A DNA stretch of 8,720 nt from Marinosulfonomonas sp. (GTDB lineage Bacteria; Pseudomonadota; Alphaproteobacteria; Rhodobacterales; Rhodobacteraceae): assembly GCA_015494385.1 (NCBI GenBank), contig WGBJ01000384.1, forward strand, positions 1 to 8,720, given 5' to 3'. Shown in pieces: positions 1 through 5,820 of the stretch. The notes beneath the pieces were generated by a model that was given only the letters and a program-made list of their open reading frames with translations, was not told the origin of the DNA and ran no database searches. Made by a program: the position numbers and the translations under genes. How positions within the stretch are numbered: position 1 is the first letter of the stretch; each line of letters opens with the position of its first letter.

Positions 1-89
1 TCCGCCATAAGCAACGGCAAAGACCACAGCACCATCACCAGATAAACGCCCAGCATCACCGCGAACATCATCCAGAATATCAGGCGCAT
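1..89 (-). CDS. N-terminus of an unidentified hydrophobic membrane protein (partial)
   Basis: An ATG at 89-87 opens a frame that stays open to the window edge (29 codons plus two bases). The translated start is MRLIFWMMFAVMLGVYLV followed by more hydrophobic residues: one membrane helix or an uncleaved signal anchor with no charge after Arg2. A clear Shine-Dalgarno AGGAG overlaps the aroA stop codon TAG and lies 7 nt before the ATG. The gap to aroA is only 10 nt, so translational coupling with aroA is likely. The product family cannot be named from this fragment. The good RBS and coupling are the main reasons for calling it real. Confidence 0.6.
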   Translation of the reverse strand, partial: MRLIFWMMFAVMLGVYLVMVLWSLPLLMA

Positions 90-99
90 TGGTCGTCTC

Positions 100-1449
100 C
101 TAGTTGCTGCGCTCCAGCCGTGCGCCCAGTTCCGCCATCAATGGCTCGAAGATCGGAAAACTGGTGGTGATCGGCGCGCCATCATCTATCGAAACCGGCT
201 GCTGGCTGGCCATGCCCAACACCATGAAACTCATCGCGATCCGGTGGTCCAGATGGGTCTTGCACATGCCGCCCCCCGTAACCGAGCCAGCACCCTGCCC
301 CGTCACCGTCAGCATATCCTCGGCTTCCTCAACCGTAACGCCATTGGCCTCAAGCCCCCGCGCCATCGCGTCGATCCGGTCACATTCCTTGACCCGCAGC
401 TCCTTGACGCCGCGCATCACGGTCGCGCCTGTTGCATTGGCCGCGACGACCGACAGGATCGGATATTCGTCAATCATGCTGGCCGCGCGCTCCGGCGGCA
501 CCTCGATCCCCACCATATCGGGCGAATAACGCGCCCGCAGATCGGCCACCGGCTCGCCGCCCTCGACACGTTCATTCTCATAGGTCAGATCGGCACCCAT
601 TTCCCGCAATGTGGTGAACAATCCATTCCGCGTCGGGTTCAAGCCGATGCCGGGCACCAAGACGTCCGAGCCCTCGACAATCAACGCCGCACAGACCGGA
701 AAGGCCGCCGAGCTTGGATCACGCGGAACCACAATATCCTGCGCCTGCAATTCCGGCTGACCCGTCAGGGTAATCACGCGGCCCTCTTCGGTTTCCTCAA
801 CGGAAATATCCGCGCCAAACCCCGCCAGCATCCGTTCGGTATGGTCCCTTGTGGCCTCTTTCTCGATCACCACTGTTTGCCCCGGCACATTCAGCCCCGC
901 CAGCAACACCGCCGATTTTACCTGCGCGGATGGCACTTCCATCTCGTAACGCACCGGCACCGGATCGGCCGCACCGACAATCGTCATCGGCAACCGCCCG
1001 CCAACACGGCCATAGGCCTGTGCCCCGAACAACCCGACCGGCCCCGTGATCCGCCCCATCGGACGGCTGCGCAAACTCGCATCCCCCGTGAATGTCGCGG
1101 TGATCGGACAGGTCGCCATCGCCCCCATGATCAGGCGCACGCCGGTTCCCGAATTGCCACAATCAATCACATTGTCAGGCTCGGCAAATCCGCCAACCCC
1201 GACCCCGAACACCGACCATTCACCGCCGCCATGTTCGATCACATCCGCCCCAAAGGCGCGCATCGCCCGCGCCGTGTCCAGCACATCGTCGCCTTCCAGC
1301 AATCCGGTGATCTTTGTCTCGCCCACCGCCAGCGCGCCCAGTATCAGCGACCGGTGCGAGATCGACTTGTCCCCCGGCACCTCGGCCACACCCGTTAGTG
1401 CACCGCCGCGGCGTGATTTCATCGGGATTGCTTCACCATGACCTGACAT
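100..1449 (-). CDS. aroA: 3-phosphoshikimate 1-carboxyvinyltransferase (EPSP synthase), class II
   Basis: Cytoplasmic shikimate-pathway enzyme that transfers the enolpyruvyl group of PEP to shikimate-3-phosphate. The 449-residue frame aligns along its whole length, as I recall it, with the Agrobacterium CP4 class II enzyme. Visible motifs are GDKSISHR (26-33, phosphate and S3P binding), NSGTG (99-103), RPMGR (129-133), SAQVKSA (174-180), RDHTERM (201-207), IDEYPI (326-331, catalytic Asp region), LRVKECDRI (351-359) and [10 protein letters not shown] (399-408). The frame stays open upstream to a TTG at 1497, but I choose the ATG at 1449: it has GAGGA 7-8 nt upstream, and the resulting N-terminus ([10 protein letters not shown]) resembles related proteins. 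At the position where CP4 has the glyphosate-insensitive Ala100, this protein has Gly101, as in sensitive enzymes. It lies 124 nt downstream of trmB and 10 nt before the next small membrane ORF. Confidence 0.97.
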   Translation of the reverse strand: MSGHGEAIPMKSRRGGALTGVAEVPGDKSISHRSLILGALAVGETKITGLLEGDDVLDTARAMRAFGADVIEHGGGEWSVFGVGVGGFAEPDNVIDCGNSGTGVRLIMGAMATCPITATFTGDASLRSRPMGRITGPVGLFGAQAYGRVGGRLPMTIVGAADPVPVRYEMEVPSAQVKSAVLLAGLNVPGQTVVIEKEATRDHTERMLAGFGADISVEETEEGRVITLTGQPELQAQDIVVPRDPSSAAFPVCAALIVEGSDVLVPGIGLNPTRNGLFTTLREMGADLTYENERVEGGEPVADLRARYSPDMVGIEVPPERAASMIDEYPILSVVAANATGATVMRGVKELRVKECDRIDAMARGLEANGVTVEEAEDMLTVTGQGAGSVTGGGMCKTHLDHRIAMSFMVLGMASQQPVSIDDGAPITTSFPIFEPLMAELGARLERSN

Positions 1450-1573
1450 CGCATATTCCTCGTCAAACTGCGTTACGCCCTGCATAGCCCAAGCCAAATC
1501 CCTGCGCCATGCCCATCCATCTTTGTTCCCGAAATATCCCCGCCGGAGGCATGGAATCTCTTTGGACCGCCCT
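1450..1573 (-). other. trmB-aroA intergenic region with a GC-rich motif followed by an AT run
   Basis: This 124-nt spacer has no coding potential of its own. Read on the minus strand it holds GCCTCCGGCGGGGATATTT near 1550-1532, then GGGAACAAAGATGG. CCTC-CGGC-GGGG can form a 4-bp mini-hairpin followed by ATATTT. From memory, variants of this string recur between genes in Rhodobacteraceae genomes, so it may be a dispersed intergenic motif. That is recollection, not a search result. A strong Rho-independent terminator is not evident. The aroA RBS (GAGGA, about 1461-1457) is at the downstream end. Confidence 0.4.
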
Positions 1574-2290
1574 CTAAACCCGCCGGAATGTCATATAATG
1601 GGGCACCCGCCCTTCACGCAGCGCCTTCTTTTCATAACGGGTGGAAATCCAGTCGCCCCAGGGCTTGCGCCAATCGTCCGGCCCTTCGGCCAACCATTCA
1701 AAATCATCCCGCGCCATCATCTGTTCCATCGTCTGGCGCACATAATCCGGAATATCGGTCGCCACGCGGAATATCGCACCCTTCTTCAACACCCGCGCCA
1801 ATGGGTCCAGATGTTCGGGTGTGACAAACCGGCGGCGGTGGTGACGCGCCTTTGGCCACGGATCGGGATACAGCAAAAACGCCCGATCTATGGATCCATC
1901 CGGCAACACATCGAACATGTCGCGCACATCTCCGGGATGCACGGCCACGTTATCCACGCCGGCCTCGCGGATTTTGCCAAGCAACATCGCCACACCGTTG
2001 ATATACGGCTCGCAACCAATGATCCCGACATCGGGATTTTGCGCAGCCTGATGCACCATATGCTCGCCGCCGCCAAACCCGACCTCAAGCCACACCGGAC
2101 GCCCGCCAAACAACGCTTTCAAATCCAGCGGTAGACGATCGGGGTTTTCATCCCAACCCACAGCGCCGGGCGACAGCTTGGCCAGATCCTCGTCCAGATA
2201 TACCTTCTGGCTGTCGCGCAGGGCCTTGCCCTTCAAGCGGCCATAGAAATTCCGGTGCGGGCGGTCGGGGTTCATTTTTTTCTTTGTCAT
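1574..2290 (-). CDS. trmB: tRNA (guanine(46)-N7)-methyltransferase
   Basis: SAM-dependent Rossmann-fold methyltransferase that forms m7G46 in the variable loop of tRNAs; cytoplasmic. The 238-residue length is normal for the family. The SAM-binding motif [10 protein letters not shown] is at 68-77, followed by [10 protein letters not shown] (92-101) with the acidic ribose-binding residue, HPGD (118-121), the family hallmark PDPWPK (142-147) with RRRF (152-155), and TRYEKKA (217-223) with GRVPHY near the C-terminus. The start at 2290 ([10 protein letters not shown]) has no good Shine-Dalgarno. The ATG at 2275 (codon 6) is an alternative, preceded only by an A-rich purine run. It follows the dhc gene by 52 nt. 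That gap holds a TTGACC -35-like box (2327-2322) but no convincing -10, so whether it has its own promoter is open. Confidence 0.96.
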   Translation of the reverse strand: MTKKKMNPDRPHRNFYGRLKGKALRDSQKVYLDEDLAKLSPGAVGWDENPDRLPLDLKALFGGRPVWLEVGFGGGEHMVHQAAQNPDVGIIGCEPYINGVAMLLGKIREAGVDNVAVHPGDVRDMFDVLPDGSIDRAFLLYPDPWPKARHHRRRFVTPEHLDPLARVLKKGAIFRVATDIPDYVRQTMEQMMARDDFEWLAEGPDDWRKPWGDWISTRYEKKALREGRVPHYMTFRRV

Positions 2291-2342
2291 GGGCCGAGCT
2301 TGTCGCCAACACCCGGCCCGGGGTCAAGTCGCTTTTCCGGAG

Positions 2343-2840
2343 CTAGTCGTCCTCGAAATACCCGCGCTCGGCTCCACGGTGGCAGGCGGTGCAGTTGGCT
2401 TTCGAGCCAACATTGGGCCGGCTAAAGGCCGCGGGGTTCACTTCACCGGGGCGGTGCTGGCGTTTCCACCACGGCATTTCGGTGATCCGCATCGGTGTTT
2501 CATTACCCGCAACATTGCGCATCACGCCACGACGGTTGCCGCCAGTGTCGGCTGCATTCGCTTCAAGCCAGGCCTGAATTTCATTCTGCGCCGCTGGTTC
2601 GAGCGAGGCATCCTCGCCAAAGTGGTTGTCCAGTGTCGTCATGATTTTGGTCCATGACCGTGCCGGCAAAAATGCCGCCGAAAAGGCCATATGACAGGCC
2701 GAGCATTCCTCTTTGGTCAGGGCATGATTTACCGGCGGGAAATATTCGTCGCTATCGGCCAACACGCCGGACGCCGCGCCCGCAAACCCGATTCCGGCAA
2801 TCGCCGCCACAAGATATGATTTAAACTTCATTGTATTCAT
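2343..2840 (-). CDS. Soluble diheme cytochrome c (DHC family)
   Basis: Periplasmic electron-transfer protein with two covalently bound hemes. The N-terminus is a Sec signal peptide (basic MNTMKFK, hydrophobic core to about residue 25, likely cleavage after VLA at 28). Heme-binding motifs are CSACH at 46-50 and CTACH at 150-154. Candidate distal His ligands include His39 and His72. The 165-residue size and the motif LPARSW ... GEDASL (58-80) match the DHC family that partners SHP in R. sphaeroides. Its SD GAGGAGAGG overlaps the stop of the SHP gene (7-nt gap). The ATG at 2831 (MKFKSYL) is an alternative start with better spacing. It is clearly homologous to the C-terminal domain of the first gene of this operon (3247-4389), with the same 104-residue distance between the two CxxCH motifs. 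Role inferred: carries electrons from the membrane cytochrome b to SHP. Confidence 0.93.
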   Translation of the reverse strand: MNTMKFKSYLVAAIAGIGFAGAASGVLADSDEYFPPVNHALTKEECSACHMAFSAAFLPARSWTKIMTTLDNHFGEDASLEPAAQNEIQAWLEANAADTGGNRRGVMRNVAGNETPMRITEMPWWKRQHRPGEVNPAAFSRPNVGSKANCTACHRGAERGYFEDD

Positions 2841-2847
2841 CCTCTCC

Positions 2848-3243
2848 TCAAAGACTCATTAAATAGGCCACGACATCGGCCTTTTCCTGTGCGCTGCACT
2901 CGCGTCCCAACACAGATTTGCAATTCCGGCGAAACCATTTCGCCACTTTTGCCTGCTCGGTCAGACGTGCAGGGTTGACCGACAGGGCCATCGGTTCGAT
3001 CGGTTTGCCAACACGGGTTTGCCCCATGCCGCGCAAATTGCTGGTGTGGCAGGTGATGCAGCTGGGTGTTTCCGGCTTGCCGCCACTGTGTTTGGACGTG
3101 AACAGGGTCTTGCCCCGCGCCGCCGAGCCAGATGCCCCCGCTTCTGCCTCGAAACCCCGCAGCAGTTTTTGCGGGGTTGTGTCGCCGGCCATGGCCGCTG
3201 ACGCAAGAAGAATGGGTAAAACAACCAGATACACGCGTTTCAT
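2848..3243 (-). CDS. shp: SHP-type monoheme cytochrome c (sphaeroides heme protein, DUF1924 family)
   Basis: Small periplasmic class I-like cytochrome c of 131 residues. Residues 1-19 (MKRVYLVVLPILLASAAMA) form a signal peptide. The single heme motif CITCH is at 62-66. The C-terminal block WFRRNCKSVLGREC (103-116) holds the family signature: Asn107 as the candidate sixth heme ligand and the pair Cys108/Cys116 as a likely disulfide. With cleavage after Ala19, Asn107 becomes mature residue 88, the number I recall for the Asn ligand of R. sphaeroides SHP. In SHP the Asn leaves on reduction, so O2, NO and similar ligands can bind; the physiological substrate is unresolved. The SD AGGAG is 6 nt before the ATG, and the upstream cytochrome b-DHC gene ends 3 nt before it, so the genes are co-transcribed. 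Confidence 0.94.
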   Translation of the reverse strand: MKRVYLVVLPILLASAAMAGDTTPQKLLRGFEAEAGASGSAARGKTLFTSKHSGGKPETPSCITCHTSNLRGMGQTRVGKPIEPMALSVNPARLTEQAKVAKWFRRNCKSVLGRECSAQEKADVVAYLMSL

Positions 3244-3246
3244 ATG

Positions 3247-4389
3247 TTACTCCTGAGGTATGTAAATATTGAACGGGCTGAACAGCCCGGTTTCGGCATC
3301 CTTGTGACATGCCACGCAATTCGCGCGGCTATAGATGCCTTTTCGGGAAAAGACCGCATCGCCGAATTTGGCATGTCGGGCCTTCCAGAATTCTGTTTGC
3401 GTAATCGACAGGGGATCACCCCCGTCCCCCTGCGCCGCCGCAAAGGCATAGGACGCCCGGGTATCGGCGGTTTCGGCCGCATGGGCCATCATCCATTCGC
3501 GGATTTCCGATGTGGAATCCTCGTCAAGCGACGCATCCTCGCCGTAATGCTCCTCGAGCGTTGAAACGATCCTGTCCCAGTTTTTCGCGGGCAGCAGGCT
3601 GGGATGATACACCATATGACAGGCTGAACATTCGTCCGCCACCAAGGGATGAATTTCCGCCACGGGCATATTTGCCGGTGACCGCGCGGCCATTGTCAGG
3701 GCCAGCCAGCCGCCCCCGCCCAGCACCACCACCGAGACCAGAACCGCCACACCGACAGATGCTTTGCGCACAGGCATGGTCACGTCTCCTTCTGACATAT
3801 TCTTTTTGCCGCTCACCATTGCCCGCGCCAGATTTTCCTTGTGGCGCCGGCTTTCGAAAACCACACCTGCAATATGGGCCGCAATCATCCCCAGCAGGAC
3901 AATGGCCAACAGTTCGTGAACCTCCTGCATAGATTCACCCAGACGATATGGAACAGCAAAGGCCAGCGGGCCGGTTTTCAACACGCCCCCCAGCAGAACA
4001 ACACCGCTGGCAACGATGCCCAGAACAACGCCGAACAGTGCCAGCACCATTGCGCCGCCCAAAGGGTTATGACCGATATAGCGTTTTTCCTTACCCTGCC
4101 GCAGCGCCTGAAAATACTGCCACACCCGTTTTGGCCCCATCACAAAGCTGGAAAACCGCGCATAGGTACCGCCCCAGAACCCCCATATGATCCGCACCAC
4201 GACCAGCCCCAGCGCACCAACCGCCGCCCAGACATGCACCTTGATCCAGCTTGCATCCAGCAGAAAGCCGGTCACTGCTGCTGTGGCAATGGTGGCGACA
4301 AGGGCCCAGTGGAACACCCGGACGAACCGGTCCCATACTGTTATCGTCTGTTGATTGTTTTCTTCCGTCTTCATCTGCATTCCAAACAA
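3247..4389 (-). CDS. Cytochrome b561 fused to a C-terminal diheme cytochrome c (DHC) domain
   Basis: Inner-membrane electron-transfer protein of about 380 residues. The N-terminal part is a four-helix b561/Ni-hydrogenase-type cytochrome b (helices near 25-45, 52-72, 112-135, 155-178) with His candidates for two b hemes at 27 (FHW), 52 (KVHVW), 158 (EVHE) and 172 (AAH). A basic loop (181-208) and a fifth helix (211-233) follow, then a DHC domain with CSACH at 254-258 and CVACH at 358-362. The basic loops put both b561 ends in the cytoplasm, so helix 5 carries the DHC domain to the periplasm, as heme c attachment requires. About half of the residues in the first 55 of the DHC domain match the separate DHC (by eye). 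Start choice: TTG at 4389 has AAGGTGG 9 nt upstream; in-frame ATGs at 4380 and 4374 are alternatives with weaker SDs. First gene of the cytochrome operon. Electrons probably enter from quinol, which is inference. Confidence 0.93.
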   Translation of the reverse strand: MFGMQMKTEENNQQTITVWDRFVRVFHWALVATIATAAVTGFLLDASWIKVHVWAAVGALGLVVVRIIWGFWGGTYARFSSFVMGPKRVWQYFQALRQGKEKRYIGHNPLGGAMVLALFGVVLGIVASGVVLLGGVLKTGPLAFAVPYRLGESMQEVHELLAIVLLGMIAAHIAGVVFESRRHKENLARAMVSGKKNMSEGDVTMPVRKASVGVAVLVSVVVLGGGGWLALTMAARSPANMPVAEIHPLVADECSACHMVYHPSLLPAKNWDRIVSTLEEHYGEDASLDEDSTSEIREWMMAHAAETADTRASYAFAAAQGDGGDPLSITQTEFWKARHAKFGDAVFSRKGIYSRANCVACHKDAETGLFSPFNIYIPQE

Positions 4390-4418
4390 GGTTGATCGCC
4401 ACCTTTAATCGATCAACC
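4390..4418 (-). promoter_or_regulatory. Perfect inverted repeat with the SD in its loop, upstream of the cytochrome operon
   Basis: On the minus strand, GGTTGATCG (4418-4410) and CGATCAACC (4398-4390) form a perfect 9-bp inverted repeat with an 11-nt spacer, ATTAAAGGTGG. The spacer contains the AAGGTGG ribosome-binding-like sequence, and the repeat ends exactly at the TTG start candidate at 4389. In RNA this is a stable stem presenting the SD in its loop. In DNA the arms are 20 bp centre to centre, about two helical turns, which also fits a dimeric regulator. The repeat is seen directly; the role is inference. Confidence 0.55.
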
Positions 4419-4431
4419 ATAAACATAACTA

Positions 4432-4445
4432 TAAACTCAAGTTTA
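4432..4445. promoter_or_regulatory. Short palindrome in the AT-rich leader of the cytochrome operon
   Basis: TAAACT and AGTTTA arms of 6 bp flank a 2-bp centre and overlap the 8-bp palindrome GTTTAAAC (4441-4448). The leader from 4473 to 4419 is much richer in A+T than the surrounding genes and must contain the operon promoter if the metK terminator works. I could not settle on a -35/-10 pair. The palindrome is a reasonable operator candidate, but 6-bp arms in AT-rich DNA can arise by chance. Confidence 0.3.
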
Positions 4446-4473
4446 AACCGCCCTTTCTAAACGATTTAACAAC

Positions 4474-4506
4474 AAAAAAGGGCAGGCACAGGGCCCACCC
4501 TTTTTT
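4474..4506 (-). terminator. Rho-independent terminator downstream of metK
   Basis: On the minus strand, AAAAAAGGGTGGGC pairs with GCCTGCCCTTTTTT around the 5-nt loop CCTGT: a 14-bp stem with two central G-U pairs, ending in a T run. It begins 37 nt after the metK stop. The A run in front of the stem makes it nearly symmetrical, so it could also stop transcription on the plus strand. It separates metK from the cytochrome operon. Confidence 0.88.
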
Positions 4507-4543
4507 AGTTTTTCGCAAGTCAGAGATATCCCTCGCCAAGCGC

Positions 4544-5725
4544 TTACACAGCTTTTTTCAGTGCCTCGACCAGATCGGTTTTTTCCCACGAGAAACCGCC
4601 ATCCGCTTCGGGCGTGCGGCCAAAGTGGCCATAGGCAGCCGTGCGGGCATAGATCGGGCGGTTCATCTGCAATTTGGTGCGAATGCCCTGCGGTGTCAGG
4701 TCCATCACCTGATCAATCGCTTTTTCGATCACGGAATCATGCACTTCGCCGGTGCCGAATGTATCGCAGTAAATCGACAGGGGCCGTGCAATACCGATCG
4801 CATAGGACAGCTGGATCGAACAGCGCTTCGCCATGCCCGAGGCCACCACGTTTTTCGCCAGATAACGGGCAACATAGGCGGCCGAGCGGTCAACCTTGGT
4901 CGGGTCTTTACCCGAGAACGCCCCGCCCCCATGCGGTGCGGCACCGCCATAGGTGTCGACGATGATCTTGCGGCCGGTCAGGCCCGCGTCCCCGTCCGGG
5001 CCGCCAATCACAAAGGTGCCGGTCGGGTTGACCCACCATTTTGTGGCCTCGGTGATCCAGTCCGCTGGCAGAACCTCGCGGATGTAAGGCTCGACAATCG
5101 CGCGGATGTCGTCCGACGTCTGGCATTCCTCGGAATGCTGCGTTGACAGCACGATCGAAGTCACCTCGACCGGCTTGCCGTCCTCGTAACGCAACGAAAT
5201 CTGCGATTTCGCATCCGGACGCAATGTCGGCTCGGTGCCGTCTTTGCGCACCTCGGCCAGACGCCGCAGGATGGCGTGGGAATACTGGATCGGGGCCGGC
5301 ATCAATTCCGGTGTTTCATCCACCGCATAGCCGAACATGATGCCCTGATCACCAGCACCTTCGTCCTTGCCTTCAGCGGCATCTACCCCTTGGGCAATAT
5401 GTGCGGACTGGCCGTGCAGCAGGTTTGTCACCTCGACAGTGTTCCAGTGGAAATGCTCTTGCTCGTAACCGATATCCTTGATGCAATCGCGGGCGATCTG
5501 GTCGATCCGGCCCAGATATTCGTTCAGCTTGGATTTGTCCGACAGGCCAACCTCGCCGCCGATGACCACACGGTTTGTGGTCGCAAATGTTTCGCAGGCA
5601 ACGCGGGCTTCGGGCTCTTCTGCCAGAAAAGCATCCAGAACAGCGTCTGAAATGCGGTCGCACAGCTTGTCGGGGTGACCTTCGGAAACGGATTCCGAGG
5701 TAAAGGTATAGTTCTGACGGGACAT
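4544..5725 (-). CDS. metK: S-adenosylmethionine synthetase
   Basis: Cytoplasmic enzyme making SAM from methionine and ATP, with triphosphate cleaved to PPi and Pi. The 393 residues are full length for bacterial MetK. Motifs seen: GHPDK at 16-20 (ATP phosphate binding), [12 protein letters not shown] at 123-134 (the adenine and methionine region), and the P-loop-like [19 protein letters not shown] at 266-284. The metal- and substrate-binding residues in these motifs look intact. The ATG at 5725 has GGAG 8 nt upstream, and that SD is the 3' part of a SAM/SAH riboswitch, so translation should fall when SAM is high. It has its own promoter at the end of lnt and its own terminator, so it is probably a single-gene unit between lnt and the cytochrome operon. 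Confidence 0.98.
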   Translation of the reverse strand: MSRQNYTFTSESVSEGHPDKLCDRISDAVLDAFLAEEPEARVACETFATTNRVVIGGEVGLSDKSKLNEYLGRIDQIARDCIKDIGYEQEHFHWNTVEVTNLLHGQSAHIAQGVDAAEGKDEGAGDQGIMFGYAVDETPELMPAPIQYSHAILRRLAEVRKDGTEPTLRPDAKSQISLRYEDGKPVEVTSIVLSTQHSEECQTSDDIRAIVEPYIREVLPADWITEATKWWVNPTGTFVIGGPDGDAGLTGRKIIVDTYGGAAPHGGGAFSGKDPTKVDRSAAYVARYLAKNVVASGMAKRCSIQLSYAIGIARPLSIYCDTFGTGEVHDSVIEKAIDQVMDLTPQGIRTKLQMNRPIYARTAAYGHFGRTPEADGGFSWEKTDLVEALKKAV

Positions 5726-5730
5726 GAATA

Positions 5731-5780
5731 GTGCTCCAGTGATAAGTTATACCGCCACGTCAGGAAGCCGTTGTGACGGT
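5731..5780 (-). ncRNA. SAM/SAH riboswitch controlling metK translation
   Basis: The short metK leader matches the SAM/SAH riboswitch class as I remember it (CACAACGGCUUCC in the loop, UGGAGCA at the 3' side). P1 is ACCGUCAC (5780-5773) paired with GUGGCGGU (5758-5751), 8 bp with one G-U. The 14-nt loop (5772-5759) contains GCUUCC (5768-5763), which can pair with GGAGC (5737-5733), the metK Shine-Dalgarno, to close an H-type pseudoknot. The linker AUAACUUAUC (5750-5741) is AU-rich, as expected. Ligand binding would stabilise the pseudoknot and hide the SD: a translational OFF switch. The 5' end is close to the predicted transcription start. Confidence 0.92.
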
Positions 5781-5791
5781 TTGATCCATAC

Positions 5792-5820
5792 CCGATAAGG
5801 GGCTGGCACAATGCGGTCAA
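5792..5820 (-). promoter_or_regulatory. Predicted sigma70-type promoter of metK
   Basis: The -35 box TTGACC (5820-5815) and the -10-like TATCGG (5797-5792) are spaced by exactly 17 nt. The -10 matches the consensus poorly, but the predicted start near 5785 falls just before riboswitch stem P1, which supports the placement. The -35 overlaps the lnt stop codon. Confidence 0.5.

Noticed and set aside
244..1398. 384-codon ORF on the plus strand opposite aroA
   Set aside because: It is the antisense of a clearly conserved gene, has an Arg/His/Pro/Gln-rich composition typical of GC-rich shadow frames, and shows no recognisable motif.
1450..1497. Upstream extension of aroA to the TTG at 1497
   Set aside because: The added 16 residues do not resemble the family, and the ATG at 1449 has a good SD.
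2311..2324. Terminator after the dhc gene
   Set aside because: ACCCGGCCCGGGGT is GC-rich and partly self-complementary, but the stem is short and no T run follows.
3841..4395. Plus-strand ORFs opposite the cytochrome b gene
   Set aside because: They are mirror images of the heme protein frame, rich in Gln/His/Pro, with no domain pattern.
4390..4418. FNR/Anr-type box at the cytochrome operon
   Set aside because: TTGAT and ATCAA are both present but are far more than 4 nt apart (the arms are separated by an 11-nt core), so the spacing does not fit FNR.
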